Positions 40,709 to 50,378 of a DNA stretch of 64,000 bases are shown here, one piece after another. The DNA is from RCIO01 sp040880025 (lineage in GTDB: Bacteria; Pseudomonadota; Alphaproteobacteria; Rhizobiales; Rhizobiaceae). Positions within the stretch are counted from its first letter, which is position 1. Each line of letters begins with the position of its first letter. Made by a program: the position numbers and the translations under genes. A model generated the notes under the pieces. That model ran no database searches and was not told the DNA's origin. It saw nothing but the letters and a program-made list of their open reading frames with translations. The stretch is taken from assembly GCA_040880025.1 (NCBI GenBank), contig JBBDJD010000001.1, positions 62,001 to 126,000 of the forward strand, given 5' to 3'.

Positions 40709-43700
40709 ATGTCCCTTCTCGATCCCATTCGACCCAAACCCGGCTCGTCCGGTCCCGTCACCATCGACGGCGTTGCCGATGGCTACGAGGCATTTGCCTT
40801 TGCAGCGCTGAATGACGGTCTGGCATCCGCTGGACCGCTGCTTTTTGTTGTGCGTGACGGACAGCGCGTGCCGGCAATGAGGGAAGCGCTGGCATTCGTA
40901 GTGCCCTCGCTGCCGGTGCTCGAACTCCCGGCCTGGGACTGCCTGCCCTATGACCGCGTATCGCCCGGCGCGGATGCCGCCGCGCGGCGGCTGGACGCCA
41001 TGGCGGCGATGATCGCTCTCAGGGCCGACCCGCACCCGGCCGTTGTGATCACAACCGCGAATGCCGTCATGCAGCGCATGCCGCCGGCCGAAGCGATTGC
41101 CGAAGAGATCATGGTCGCGCGCGCCGGCAACCAGGTTGCGATGGACAAGCTTGTCGCGCGACTGGAAAGCGGCGGGTTCGATCGCGCTTCGACCGTGCGC
41201 GAGGTGGGCGATTATGCCGTGCGCGGCGGCATTCTCGACCTCTACGCGCCCGGAGCGCCGGAGCCGCTCAGGCTCGACTTCTTCGGCGACACGCTGGAAT
41301 CCATCCGCGCCTTCGATCCCGCGACCCAGCGCACCACCGGACAGCGAACCGAATTCCGGCTGGGCGCGATGAGCGAGGTATCCCTGTCGCAAGAGGTGAT
41401 TGCGCGGTTCCGCCGCCGCTATGTCGAGGCATTCGGCGCGCCCTCGCGCGACGACGCGCTTTATGCCGCGATCAGCGACGGACGCCGCTTTGCCGGCATG
41501 GAACACTGGCTGCCATTGTTCCACGAGCAACTCGAAACCGTCTTCGACTACCTGCCCGACGCCCCGGTCGTTTTCGACCATCTGGCGCGCGATGCGATCG
41601 CGCAGCGCTTCGACCAGGTGAAAGAGCATTATGACGCGCGTCTGGCCCAGTCGTCGAGCGCGGCGATAGGCGATGCGGTGCCCTACAAACCGGTCGAGCC
41701 GGCGCGGCTCTACCTGTCGCCGGAGGATGTCGATAAGGCGGCGAAGGCGCGCGCCGTGTTCGAGTTCAGCGCGTTCGATGCGCCCGAGCAGCCAGCACGC
41801 GCCATCGTTCACGCCGGCTCGAAGCCGGGGCGCAACTTCGCCGCTGAGCGCGCCGATCCGGGCCGCAACATCTTCGACGAGGCGGTGAAACTGATCGCGG
41901 GCCACCGCACAGCCGGTCAGCGCGTGCTGATTGCCGGCTGGAGCGAAGGTTCGCTCGACCGCATGGCCCAGATTCTGGGCGAACATGAGCTCGAGCAGCT
42001 GACCCGGGTCGAAACGCTGGCCGAACTCGACAGGCTGCCCACTTCGGAAATCGGCCTGGCCGTGCTGCCGCTGGAAGCCGGTTTCGAGACCGCGAAACTC
42101 GCGGTCGTCGCCGAACAGGATATTTTGGGCGACCGGCTGATCCGCCGCTCGCGACGCCGCAAGGGCGCCAACGTCATCTCGGAGGTGACCGGGCTGGCTG
42201 CCGGCGATATCGTCGTCCATGCCGATCACGGTATCGGCCGGTTCGTCGGCCTCAGGTCAATCGAGGCGGCCGGCGCGCCGCATGATTGTCTCGAACTGCA
42301 CTATGCCGGCGACGACCGCCTCTACCTGCCGGTCGAGAACATCGAGCTCCTGTCGCGTTACGGATCGGAAGCCGCGGAGGCACAGCTTGACCGGCTTGGC
42401 GGCGGCGCATGGCAGGCCCGCAAGGCCAAGCTCAAGCGGCGCCTGCTCGACATGGCGGCGCAGCTCATCAATCTGGCGGCCGAACGGCAGACGCGTGGCG
42501 CACCGGTTTTGACCCCGCCCGACGGGCTGTACGCGGAATTTTCGGCGCGCTTCCCCTATGACGAGACCGAAGACCAGCAGAGCGCAATCGAATCCGTGCT
42601 CGACGATCTGTCGCAGGGCAGGCCGATGGACCGCCTGATCTGCGGCGATGTCGGCTTCGGCAAGACGGAAGTCGCGCTGCGCGCGGCCTTCGTCGCGCTC
42701 ATGGGCGGTCTGCAGGTCGCGGTTGTGGTCCCGACCACGCTCCTTGCCCGCCAGCACTACAAAACCTTCGCTCAGCGTTTCGCCGGCCTGCCGGTGAAGG
42801 TGAGGCAGGCATCGCGCCTTGTCGGCTCAAAGGAACTCGCGGAAACGAAGAACGGGATCGCCGACGGCACCGTGGACATTGTCATCGGCACCCACGCGCT
42901 GCTTGGCGCATCGGTCACCTTCAAGAATCTCGGCCTGCTGGTCATCGACGAGGAGCAGCATTTCGGCGTCAAGCACAAGGAGCGGCTCAAGGAGCTCAAA
43001 TCGGACGTGCATGTGCTGACGCTGTCGGCCACGCCAATCCCGCGCACGCTCCAATTGGCGCTGAGCGGCGTGCGCGAACTCTCGCTGATCGCCACCCCGC
43101 CGGTCGATCGCCTGGCGGTCCGCACCTTCATTTCGCCGTTCGATACGCTCGTCATCCGCGAGACGCTGCTGCGCGAGCGCTACCGCGGCGGCCAGAGTTT
43201 TTATGTCGTACCGCGCATTTCCGATCTCGAGGAGGTGCAAAAGTTCCTGCGCGAACATGTGCCGGAGCTGAAGGTCGCCACCGCCCATGGGCAGCTCGCG
43301 GCGGGTACGCTCGACGACATCATGAACGCCTTCTACGAGGGTCAGTACGATGTTCTGCTGTCCACAACCATCGTGGAATCGGGCCTCGATATACCGACCG
43401 CGAACACGCTGATCGTGCACCGCGCCGACATGTTCGGCCTGGCGCAGCTCTATCAGCTCCGCGGCAGGGTAGGGCGCTCCAAGCTGCGCGCCTATGCGCT
43501 GTTCACGCTGCCCGCCAACCGGACCCTGACGGCCACCGCCGAGCGGCGGCTGAAAGTTCTGCAGTCGCTCGACACGCTTGGCGCCGGGTTCCAGCTCGCC
43601 AGCCACGACCTCGACATACGCGGCGCCGGCAACATGCTCGGCGAGGAGCAGTCCGGCCATATCCGCGAGGTCGGCTTCGAGCTTTACCAGCAGATGCTGG

Positions 43701-44209
43701 AGGAAGCGGTGGCCGAAACGCGGGGCGTCGCGGATGCGGGCGACGGCGGCTGGTCGCCGCAGATCACGGTCGGTACCGCTGTCATGATCCCCGAAAGCTA
43801 TGTTCCCGACCTGCAGCTGCGCCTGGGCCTCTACAGACGGCTGGGCGAGATCGAGAACACCGAGGACATCGACACCTTCGGCGCGGAACTGATCGACCGC
43901 TTCGGCCCGCTGCCGGAAGAGGTCGAGCATCTGTTGAAGATCGTCTACATCAAGGTGCTGTGCCGGCGCGCCAATGTGGAGAAGCTGGATGCCGGCCCGA
44001 AGGGCGTTGTCGTGCACTTCCGCAAGCGCGAATTTCCGGAACCGGCGGCGCTCATCGGTTACATCGGCGAGCAGGGGTCGCTGGCGAAAATCCGGCCGGA
44101 CCACAGCGTGGTGTTCAGCCGTGACTGGCCGAATGCCGAGAAGCGGCTGGCCGGCGCAGCGGTGATTGTCACCCAGCTTGTGCGGCTGATCGACAAGAAG
44201 GCTGCGTGA
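40709..44209 (+). CDS. mfd: Transcription-repair coupling factor Mfd
   Basis: The protein of 1166 residues removes stalled RNA polymerase and recruits UvrA. The UvrB-like N-terminal modules (about 15-350) are followed by the polymerase-interacting domain (about 480-560, GDIVVHADHGIGRFVGL). The RecG-like translocase follows, with GDVGFGKTEVALRAAF near 646, DEEQHFGVKHKERLK near 746, LSATPIPRTLQLALSG and QLRGRVGRSKLRAYA. The C-terminal TRCF domain is complete. ATG 40709 is chosen over an in-frame TTG at 40700. Confidence 0.97.
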   Translation: MSLLDPIRPKPGSSGPVTIDGVADGYEAFAFAALNDGLASAGPLLFVVRDGQRVPAMREALAFVVPSLPVLELPAWDCLPYDRVSPGADAAARRLDAMAAMIALRADPHPAVVITTANAVMQRMPPAEAIAEEIMVARAGNQVAMDKLVARLESGGFDRASTVREVGDYAVRGGILDLYAPGAPEPLRLDFFGDTLESIRAFDPATQRTTGQRTEFRLGAMSEVSLSQEVIARFRRRYVEAFGAPSRDDALYAAISDGRRFAGMEHWLPLFHEQLETVFDYLPDAPVVFDHLARDAIAQRFDQVKEHYDARLAQSSSAAIGDAVPYKPVEPARLYLSPEDVDKAAKARAVFEFSAFDAPEQPARAIVHAGSKPGRNFAAERADPGRNIFDEAVKLIAGHRTAGQRVLIAGWSEGSLDRMAQILGEHELEQLTRVETLAELDRLPTSEIGLAVLPLEAGFETAKLAVVAEQDILGDRLIRRSRRRKGANVISEVTGLAAGDIVVHADHGIGRFVGLRSIEAAGAPHDCLELHYAGDDRLYLPVENIELLSRYGSEAAEAQLDRLGGGAWQARKAKLKRRLLDMAAQLINLAAERQTRGAPVLTPPDGLYAEFSARFPYDETEDQQSAIESVLDDLSQGRPMDRLICGDVGFGKTEVALRAAFVALMGGLQVAVVVPTTLLARQHYKTFAQRFAGLPVKVRQASRLVGSKELAETKNGIADGTVDIVIGTHALLGASVTFKNLGLLVIDEEQHFGVKHKERLKELKSDVHVLTLSATPIPRTLQLALSGVRELSLIATPPVDRLAVRTFISPFDTLVIRETLLRERYRGGQSFYVVPRISDLEEVQKFLREHVPELKVATAHGQLAAGTLDDIMNAFYEGQYDVLLSTTIVESGLDIPTANTLIVHRADMFGLAQLYQLRGRVGRSKLRAYALFTLPANRTLTATAERRLKVLQSLDTLGAGFQLASHDLDIRGAGNMLGEEQSGHIREVGFELYQQMLEEAVAETRGVADAGDGGWSPQITVGTAVMIPESYVPDLQLRLGLYRRLGEIENTEDIDTFGAELIDRFGPLPEEVEHLLKIVYIKVLCRRANVEKLDAGPKGVVVHFRKREFPEPAALIGYIGEQGSLAKIRPDHSVVFSRDWPNAEKRLAGAAVIVTQLVRLIDKKAA

Positions 44210-44215
44210 CGGTCC

Positions 44216-44899
44216 TTAGCCGATCGCCGTTTCCAGCGTTCCGTCCGCCTTGGCCGATGCAACGCGCTGGAATGCATCGGCAAGCGTCGCCGCATCCTGC
44301 GCCCCGACGACCGCGTAGCGGCCTTCGAGCAGATAACAGGGCACGCCGGTGATCCCCATGCGCTGCGCGGTGGCGATCTCCTCGCGAACCGCGTCCTTGT
44401 CGGAGTCGGTAGCCAGAAGGGGTTCGACGATCGACGTGTCCATGCCGGCCGCCCTTGCGACATCGATCAGCACCTGGTGATCGCCGATGTTGCGGCCGGT
44501 TTCGAAGTACGCGCTGAACAACCCGGCGACGACCTTGTCCTGCAGGTCCGTGTCGACTCCCCCCGCCCAACGGATAACGCGGTGGGCGTCCAGCGTGTTC
44601 GGCGAAATCTCGATCTTCTCCAGCGCGAAGGCAATCTCATCATCGATCGCGGCCTCGAGCAAGCGCGCGTGGACCTGTCGCAGCCTGTCTTCGCCGCCGA
44701 ATTTCGCGGTCATGTATTCCTTGCGGTCGTAACCTTCAGCGGGAATCGTCGAATCGAGCTGGTAGGGCCGCCACTGAACCTTCACATCGAGCTCGGGTGT
44801 CATGGTGATGGCCTTTTTCAGGCGGCGCTGGCCAATGAAACACCATGGACACACAACGTCTGAAACCACGTCGATGGAGATGCCGGTCATGTCGGTCAT
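44216..44899 (-). CDS. DsbA/FrnE-family oxidoreductase
   Basis: The protein of 227 residues has a thioredoxin fold with an inserted helical domain. The active site VVCPWCFIG (Cys-Pro-Trp-Cys) lies at about residues 16-24. No signal peptide is present, so it is cytoplasmic like FrnE, a DsbA-type isomerase linked to oxidative stress tolerance and metabolite synthesis. Other features are PYQLDSTIPAEGYDRKEY and MGITGVPCYLLEGRYAVVG, with the cis-Pro motif GVP. It converges on mfd with a six-base gap. Confidence 0.9.
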   Translation of the reverse strand: MTDMTGISIDVVSDVVCPWCFIGQRRLKKAITMTPELDVKVQWRPYQLDSTIPAEGYDRKEYMTAKFGGEDRLRQVHARLLEAAIDDEIAFALEKIEISPNTLDAHRVIRWAGGVDTDLQDKVVAGLFSAYFETGRNIGDHQVLIDVARAAGMDTSIVEPLLATDSDKDAVREEIATAQRMGITGVPCYLLEGRYAVVGAQDAATLADAFQRVASAKADGTLETAIG

Positions 44900-44910
44900 G
44901 GCTCACTCCG

Positions 44911-46728
44911 TCAATTTTGGGGTGTGCGGCTGCCGTCGTCCCACCAGGTCGGGAGCTGCACGCCATAGACCGGCGTGTATTCCGGCTGGTGGATGTTCGA
45001 CCAGTGCGCCACCCACTGGTGCGGCTGATGGTAGAGCGGAACGACGTAAAAGCCGCTCAGCAGAACACGATCATAAGCGCGGACGGCGGTGACGAAATCC
45101 TCACGCTCGCGGGCCGTGACGATGGTTTCGATCATGGCGTCGATCGCGGGGCTGGCGACGCCGGCGAAATTGTAGGTGCCGTCCTGTTTCGCGGAGTTCG
45201 AGCCCCAGCGGAATGTCTGCTCGACACCTGGCGACAGCGAAGAGGAATAGCTCATCAGCATCGTGTCGAAGTCGTAGACGCGTTGCCTCTGCAGAAATTG
45301 CGCGCTGTCGACGGAGCGGATCGTGGCGTTGATGCCGAGCCGTCCAAGCGTGCGCTGCCAGGCGATGCTCAGCACTTCGCCCGACTTGCCATTGAGCATG
45401 ATCTCGAAGGAAAGCTGGTTGCCGTCAGGGCCGACCATCCTGCCGTCCTGCAACTGATAGCCGGCCTTCTGCAGCGCTTCGAGCCCATGGCGCAGGAATT
45501 CGCGGTCACGGCCGCTGCCGTCCGATGCGGGTGGCGTCCATTCGCCGGACAATATCTCGGGAAAAACCGCGTCGGGATAGGGTTCAAGCAGCGCCGTTTC
45601 GGCGTTGCTCGCCGCATGGCCATGCGAGGAGAGTTCGGAGCCGTCGAAATAGCTTTTCGTGCGCTGATAGGCGCCTGCATAGAGGTTCTTGTTGGCCCAT
45701 TCGAAGTCGAACAGACCGGCGATGGCCGCGCGTACGTCGCGGTCGGCGAAGACCGGCCGGCGCGTGTTCATGACGAAGCCGTACATGCCCGACGGCGTGC
45801 CTTTCTCGAATACGGACTGCTTGACGCGCCCGTCCGTGACCGCTGGAAAATCGTAACCGCCATTCCAGCGCAGAGGGTCGCCCTCGACATAGACGTCGAT
45901 CAGGCCCTTCTTGAACGCTTCGAAGATGGTGTTGGCGTCACGGAAATAGTTGACGCGGATCTCGTCGTAATTGTCGAAACCGCGCTTGGAAGGAAGGTCC
46001 CCGGCCCAATAGTCGGGATTGCGTTTGAGGATGACGACCTCGCCCGGACGGACGCTGTCGACCACATAAGGCCCCGACCCGGTCAGCGGCTCGAGCGACG
46101 ACTTGTCGAAATTCTCGGCATCGGTCGCATGCTCGGGCAGGATCGGCAGCATGGCAAGCAGCAGCGGCGTTTCCCGGTCGGCCTTCTCGTTGAAGGTCAG
46201 CCGCAGCCCGCGTTCTCCGACCCTTTCCATCTTGTCGACGGCCCCGATCCATGCCCGGTAGATGGGCCTTGCCTTCTCGCGCAGCAGTTCGAAGGAAAAC
46301 AGGACGTCGTCGACGGTCACCGGTTCGCCATCGGAAAAGCGCGCGCCGGCATTGAGGGTAAATTCAACGAAGCTGCGGTCGGCGTCCGTTTCGACTGATT
46401 CAGCCAGCAGCGGATAGAGCGTGAAGGGCTCGTCGCGCGAGCGCAGCATCAGCGTGTCGAAGACCGTGTTGCCGAATTCGGCGTCAAACATGCCGCGTGC
46501 ACCGTCGCCCAGCACGATGAAGGGGTTGAGGCTGTCAAAACTGCCCTGCACCCCGTAGCTGATTCGACCTCCCTTCGGTGCGTCGGGATTGGCATAGGGA
46601 AAGGATTCGAAGTCAGCCGGGAGCGCGGGCCGGCCGTGCATGGCAATCGCGTGCGACGGTTCGGAAACAGCCGTATGCGCGCCGGCAAGCAGGAATGCCG
46701 CGGCGAACAGGGAAGGCGCTAATCGCAT
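44911..46728 (-). CDS. Peptide-type ABC transporter solute-binding protein (family 5)
   Basis: The protein of 605 residues starts with a signal peptide (MRLAPSLFAAAFLLAGAHTA) and has the SBP_bac_5 architecture: LNPFIVLGDGARGMFDAEFG, GARFSDGEPVTVDDVLFS and GSGPYVVDSVRPGEVVILKR. It binds oligopeptides or related compounds in the periplasm, resembling YejA. The in-frame ATG 46749 lacks a ribosome binding site, whereas GGAG precedes 46728. Transporter permease genes are not adjacent, so it acts as an orphan or with a distant transporter. Confidence 0.9.
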   Translation of the reverse strand: MRLAPSLFAAAFLLAGAHTAVSEPSHAIAMHGRPALPADFESFPYANPDAPKGGRISYGVQGSFDSLNPFIVLGDGARGMFDAEFGNTVFDTLMLRSRDEPFTLYPLLAESVETDADRSFVEFTLNAGARFSDGEPVTVDDVLFSFELLREKARPIYRAWIGAVDKMERVGERGLRLTFNEKADRETPLLLAMLPILPEHATDAENFDKSSLEPLTGSGPYVVDSVRPGEVVILKRNPDYWAGDLPSKRGFDNYDEIRVNYFRDANTIFEAFKKGLIDVYVEGDPLRWNGGYDFPAVTDGRVKQSVFEKGTPSGMYGFVMNTRRPVFADRDVRAAIAGLFDFEWANKNLYAGAYQRTKSYFDGSELSSHGHAASNAETALLEPYPDAVFPEILSGEWTPPASDGSGRDREFLRHGLEALQKAGYQLQDGRMVGPDGNQLSFEIMLNGKSGEVLSIAWQRTLGRLGINATIRSVDSAQFLQRQRVYDFDTMLMSYSSSLSPGVEQTFRWGSNSAKQDGTYNFAGVASPAIDAMIETIVTAREREDFVTAVRAYDRVLLSGFYVVPLYHQPHQWVAHWSNIHQPEYTPVYGVQLPTWWDDGSRTPQN

Positions 46729-46963
46729 GGTGTGGCGTTCTCCACGCATCGGGAAACGGTTGTTTTCACGCGCCTTTGGCGGGCGCTCTCATCTTAACCG
46801 AGTATGGACGAATTTGGCCCCGATGTCGAAATCGCACTGGATTTGCCCAATCATGCATTGTAACAGGCGCGCCAAGTCATGCTGTTGCCTCAATTGGCCA
46901 ACACCAAGCGGGGACTTGGGGCGGGCGTCAGCGCCGCCGTGTCGGAAAAGGGATATGTGCACG

Positions 46964-47593
46964 ATGAACACCCGGACAACCACTGCAAGCCGCGCCGCGG
47001 CGATTGCCGTCGCCGCCGCTGCGATGCTCGCCGGAGGCGTGATGGCGGCTTCGGCGCAGCAACAGCCGCAGATTCCCGAGGGTTGGTTCAAGGCCTGTAG
47101 CAAGCAGGAAGACGTCGACATCTGCAACGTTCAGCACATCGTTGTAGCCGAGTCCGGCCAGCTGGTTACCGGCGTCAGCCTCCTGGAGGTCAAGGGCAAG
47201 GTCAACCAGCGCGTGTTCCAGATCACCGTGCCGTCCGGCAGGATGATTCAACCGGCCATTGCGATGCAGATCGATGGCGGCCAGGCGCGCAAGATCGATT
47301 ACGCGGTCTGCCTGCCCGACCGGTGCATCGGCGAGACGCAGCTGAACGACGAAATGGTGAATTCCTTCAAGCGGGGCCAGCAGCTCACGCTGACTTCGGT
47401 GAATTTCCAGAACCAGCCGAACCCGATCCAGGTGTCCCTGAGCGGTTTCACCGATGCTTTCGACGGGCCGGCGCTGAAGCAGTCGGACATCGAGGACCGC
47501 CAGCGCCAGCTGGAGGATTTTGTCAACAAGAACAATGAAGATTTCCAGCGCAAGCTGCGCGAGGAACAGGAAAAGGCTAAGGCCGGCAACTGA
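46964..47593 (+). CDS. Invasion-associated locus B (IalB) family protein
   Basis: The protein of 209 residues has a signal peptide (ending near VMAASAQ) and the IalB domain: GWFKACSKQEDVDICNVQHI, VPSGRMIQPAIAMQIDGGQA and DYAVCLPDRCIGETQ. Paired cysteines fit disulfides in the periplasm. The C-terminal 40 residues are a charged helix (RQRQLEDFVNKNNEDFQRKL). The family is widespread in Rhizobiales beyond pathogens, and the role is undefined. ATG 46955 is an alternative start. A strong terminator follows. Confidence 0.9.
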   Translation: MNTRTTTASRAAAIAVAAAAMLAGGVMAASAQQQPQIPEGWFKACSKQEDVDICNVQHIVVAESGQLVTGVSLLEVKGKVNQRVFQITVPSGRMIQPAIAMQIDGGQARKIDYAVCLPDRCIGETQLNDEMVNSFKRGQQLTLTSVNFQNQPNPIQVSLSGFTDAFDGPALKQSDIEDRQRQLEDFVNKNNEDFQRKLREEQEKAKAGN

Positions 47594-47614
47594 TCCGGCC
47601 TGGTTTCGAATGTG

Positions 47615-47642
47615 AAAAAGGCGGGTCGAACCCGCCTTTTTT
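47615..47642. terminator. Bidirectional terminator between ialB-like and hspQ
   Basis: AAAAAGGCGGGT at 47615-47626 pairs with ACCCGCCTTTTTT at 47630-47642 over a short loop. A-tracts and T-tracts on both sides let it serve both convergent genes. Confidence 0.92.
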
Positions 47643-47663
47643 GTTGCCGCCGTGACGGAAATC

Positions 47664-47999
47664 TCAGTGCTGCGCGTGCGCCTTCGGCTGGTAGCGGCCA
47701 TCGGCCGTGACCATGAAGAACTCCTTCACCTGCGGATGCCGCACCGGGTCGCCCGATGTGTCTTCCAGGAGGTTCTGTTCCGAGACATAGGCGACATACT
47801 CCGTCTCGTCGTTCTCGGCGAGCAAGTGGTAATAGGGCTGATCCTTGTGCGGCCGCCCTTCGGTGGGAATGGATTCGTACCACTCCTCCGAATTCGCGAA
47901 TTCGGGATCGACGTCGAAGATCACGCCGCGAAACGGGAACAGCCGGTGACGCACCACCTGTCCGATCCGAAAACGCGCTACCTTGATATTGTCGATCAT
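47664..47999 (-). CDS. hspQ: Heat shock protein HspQ
   Basis: The protein of 111 residues matches HspQ: KVARFRIGQVVRHRLFPFRG, VIFDVDPEFANSEEWYES and KDQPYYHLLAENDETEYVAY. In enterobacteria HspQ binds hemimethylated oriC and modulates Lon proteolysis. ATG 47999 gives the family N-terminus; the longer frame to 48041 has no relation to the family. It shares a terminator with the convergent IalB-family gene. Confidence 0.92.
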   Translation of the reverse strand: MIDNIKVARFRIGQVVRHRLFPFRGVIFDVDPEFANSEEWYESIPTEGRPHKDQPYYHLLAENDETEYVAYVSEQNLLEDTSGDPVRHPQVKEFFMVTADGRYQPKAHAQH

Positions 48000-48137
48000 T
48001 CCGCTGCTCCTGATACACGTATCTGGCGCAATGCGCCGCACAATTCAATAGTGCTCATGCTGCATTGCAGCGAACCGGGGCCTTGACGATGGCTATCCTG
48101 AGCCCCTAGCGGGACAGTCACATCAGTACAGGTAGAC

Positions 48138-49100
48138 ATGTCGGATATCATCGGTCTCGTACTTCCGTTTTTCGGAATGATCTTTCTCGGCTACGTGGTG
48201 GCGCGCATCACCCGGCAGCCGGTGGAAGCGCTCGGCTGGATGAACACCTTCATCATCTACATCGCTTTGCCGGCATTGTTTTTCCAGCTGCTGTCGAAAA
48301 CACCGATCGAGAAGCTTACCGAATTCACGTTCATTTTCGGTTCCGTGTTCTCGACCTTCGTCATTTTCGCGTTGATGTTCGCCTTTTCGGTGTTCTCCTC
48401 ACGCGGCGAGATCGCCGAGAGCACGGTCAAAGGGCTGGGCGCGGCCTATGGCAATATCGGCTATATGGGCCCGGGCATCGCACTCCTCGCCTTCGGAGAA
48501 GCGGCAGCCGTTCCCGTTGCGCTGATCTTCTGCGTGGAAAACATGATGCATTTCGCCATCGCGCCGATGATGATGGCGCTGGCGGGCAGCGACGACAGTC
48601 CGCCGCTTGCCGTCGCGCTGGAAGTGGCGAAGAAGATCGCCTTCCATCCCTTCATTATCGCAACGGCGGTCGGCATCGCGGCGGCGGCGTTCGAATTCCG
48701 GCCGCCTATGGCTGTCGACACCATGCTGACCTATCTGTCGCGCGCAGCCGCACCCTGCGCCCTGTTCGCCATGGGCGTCACCCTGGCGCTCAGGCCGCTC
48801 AAACGCCTGCCGCGCGAGATCGGCCTGATCGCTTTCCTCAAGCTGTGCGTGCATCCGCTGCTATGCTTCGCCGTGATCAGCCTGGTCGGTGATTTCGATC
48901 CGGTCTGGGTCTACACCGCCGTGTTGCTTGCCGCACTCCCCACCGCGACGAACGTCTTTGTCATCGGTCAGCAATATGGCGTGTGGGTGGAACGAGCCTC
49001 GGCGACCATTCTGGTGACGACCGTCTTGTCGGTCGCAACCGTCACCGGGTTGTTGTATGTCATCAAAGCCGGGCTGCTACCGCCCGACCTGTTCCCGTGA
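48138..49100 (+). CDS. AEC family transporter
   Basis: The protein of 320 residues has about ten TM segments in two repeats, as in the auxin efflux carrier family: VLPFFGMIFLGYVVARITRQ at the start and AALPTATNVFVIGQQYGVW, a typical signature, near the end. Bacterial members often carry malonate or other dicarboxylates. There is no substrate hint from the neighbours. Its 3' end overlaps the end of the convergent ubiH-like gene by 24 bases. Confidence 0.88.
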   Translation: MSDIIGLVLPFFGMIFLGYVVARITRQPVEALGWMNTFIIYIALPALFFQLLSKTPIEKLTEFTFIFGSVFSTFVIFALMFAFSVFSSRGEIAESTVKGLGAAYGNIGYMGPGIALLAFGEAAAVPVALIFCVENMMHFAIAPMMMALAGSDDSPPLAVALEVAKKIAFHPFIIATAVGIAAAAFEFRPPMAVDTMLTYLSRAAAPCALFAMGVTLALRPLKRLPREIGLIAFLKLCVHPLLCFAVISLVGDFDPVWVYTAVLLAALPTATNVFVIGQQYGVWVERASATILVTTVLSVATVTGLLYVIKAGLLPPDLFP

Positions 49101-50288
49101 GCGGATGAAAAGCGAAGAAAATCCGCTGCCTGGGCGCAATCCCTCACGCATTGCAAGATTTCGCAGTGGGCCGAAATTGCGCATGATCGACAGTCCGGCG
49201 CTGCGGGCGATCTGCGCCGGCAGCAGGTTGGAGAGCAGCGATCGATTGAGCAGATTGACCAGACCCGACCGCGCCGCGATGTCGCCCCGCCGCCGCCGTG
49301 CAAATTCGTCCAGCGCGGCGGGCGCCCCGGGGTCCAGCCGATGCCGGACGGCCACCGCGGTCATGTCCTCCACATCGCGGATGCCGAGATTGAGGCCCTG
49401 CGCGCCGATCGGCGGGAACACATGCGCGGCCTCACCCAGCAACGCAACGCGCGAACGCGCGACGGGCGAGGCGGATATTTCGGCGAGCGGATAGATCTGC
49501 CGGCCGGGCTCGACCGTGACCTTGCCGAGCATCGACTGCATCTGCGCTTCGATGCGCAGCCCCAGTTCTGCATCGTCCAATGCCAGCAGTTCGCGCGCCA
49601 TGGCTGGTTTTGTCACCCAGACAAGGCTCGACCTGTCGCCCGGCAGGGGAACCTGCGTGAAGGGTCCGTCTTCGGTATGGAACTCTGTCGAACAGCCGCC
49701 ATGCGGCCGCTCATGCGCAAGGCTGACCACAAACGCGGCCTGCGGAAGATCGTGATGGCGGACCTTGATTCCGGCAGCGGCGCGGGCAGGCGAGTTGCGC
49801 CCGTCGGCTGCGACAGCGAGGGGCGCGGAAACAAGGTCACCATTTTCCAGAGTGGCTTCAGCGACGGATTCACCGAGCGCCCAGCCGGTAATGGGTTGGG
49901 CGATGCGTGTAATCGCGGCCTCGCCGGCCACCGCCTTTTCGAGCACGGCATTGAGAACCACGTTCGGGATGTTGATGCCAAACCGCGTTTCGCCGATCTC
50001 GGCGGCGTGAAAATTCACCGTCGGACTGCGGACAAGCCGCTTTGTCGCGTCGATGATGCGCATGGTCTTGAGTGGAGCGGCGCCGTCGAAATCGCTGTCT
50101 TCGATGCCGATCGTCGAGAGAAAGGCGAGCGACGGCGCCATGACGGCGGTGGTCCTGCGATCGGCGATCGGCGGGCGCGGGCCGGCCAGAACGGTCCTGA
50201 ACCCGTTGCGCGCCAGAGCCAGCGCCGCGATCATGCCGACCGGGCCGGCGCCTGCGACGAGTATCTCGGTGCTGGTCTTCCTGGCCAT
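49077..50288 (-). CDS. UbiH/UbiF-type FAD monooxygenase
   Basis: The protein of 403 residues hydroxylates a ubiquinone precursor at the membrane. The FAD fold GAGPVG is at 13-18, AVAADGRNSPAR is the DG motif, and GEAAHVFPPIGAQGLNLGIR has the second FAD motif, with GE in place of the usual GD. Start 50288 is supported by AGAGGGAA upstream and by the family N-terminus; longer frames add 37 unrelated residues. The exact ring position cannot be set from sequence. It is divergent from the DUF2182 gene 90 bases away. Confidence 0.9.
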   Translation of the reverse strand: MARKTSTEILVAGAGPVGMIAALALARNGFRTVLAGPRPPIADRRTTAVMAPSLAFLSTIGIEDSDFDGAAPLKTMRIIDATKRLVRSPTVNFHAAEIGETRFGINIPNVVLNAVLEKAVAGEAAITRIAQPITGWALGESVAEATLENGDLVSAPLAVAADGRNSPARAAAGIKVRHHDLPQAAFVVSLAHERPHGGCSTEFHTEDGPFTQVPLPGDRSSLVWVTKPAMARELLALDDAELGLRIEAQMQSMLGKVTVEPGRQIYPLAEISASPVARSRVALLGEAAHVFPPIGAQGLNLGIRDVEDMTAVAVRHRLDPGAPAALDEFARRRRGDIAARSGLVNLLNRSLLSNLLPAQIARSAGLSIMRNFGPLRNLAMREGLRPGSGFSSLFIRSREQVGR

Positions 50289-50378
50289 TTTCGTTCCCTC
50301 TACGCTTTCGCGCGCTTTGCGCATATGACCATCTTCGCGGGCCTGTTCAACGTGGCGAATTGGCGTAGGCTTTGATCG

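Noticed and set aside
40250..42229. A 659-codon leftward frame across sdhE and the mfd 5' half
   Set aside because: It is antisense to two well-supported genes (SdhE and Mfd motifs) and has no family match.
44845..46398. A 517-codon rightward frame opposite the family 5 binding protein
   Set aside because: It is an antisense frame. The opposite strand has a signal peptide and SBP_bac_5 motifs.
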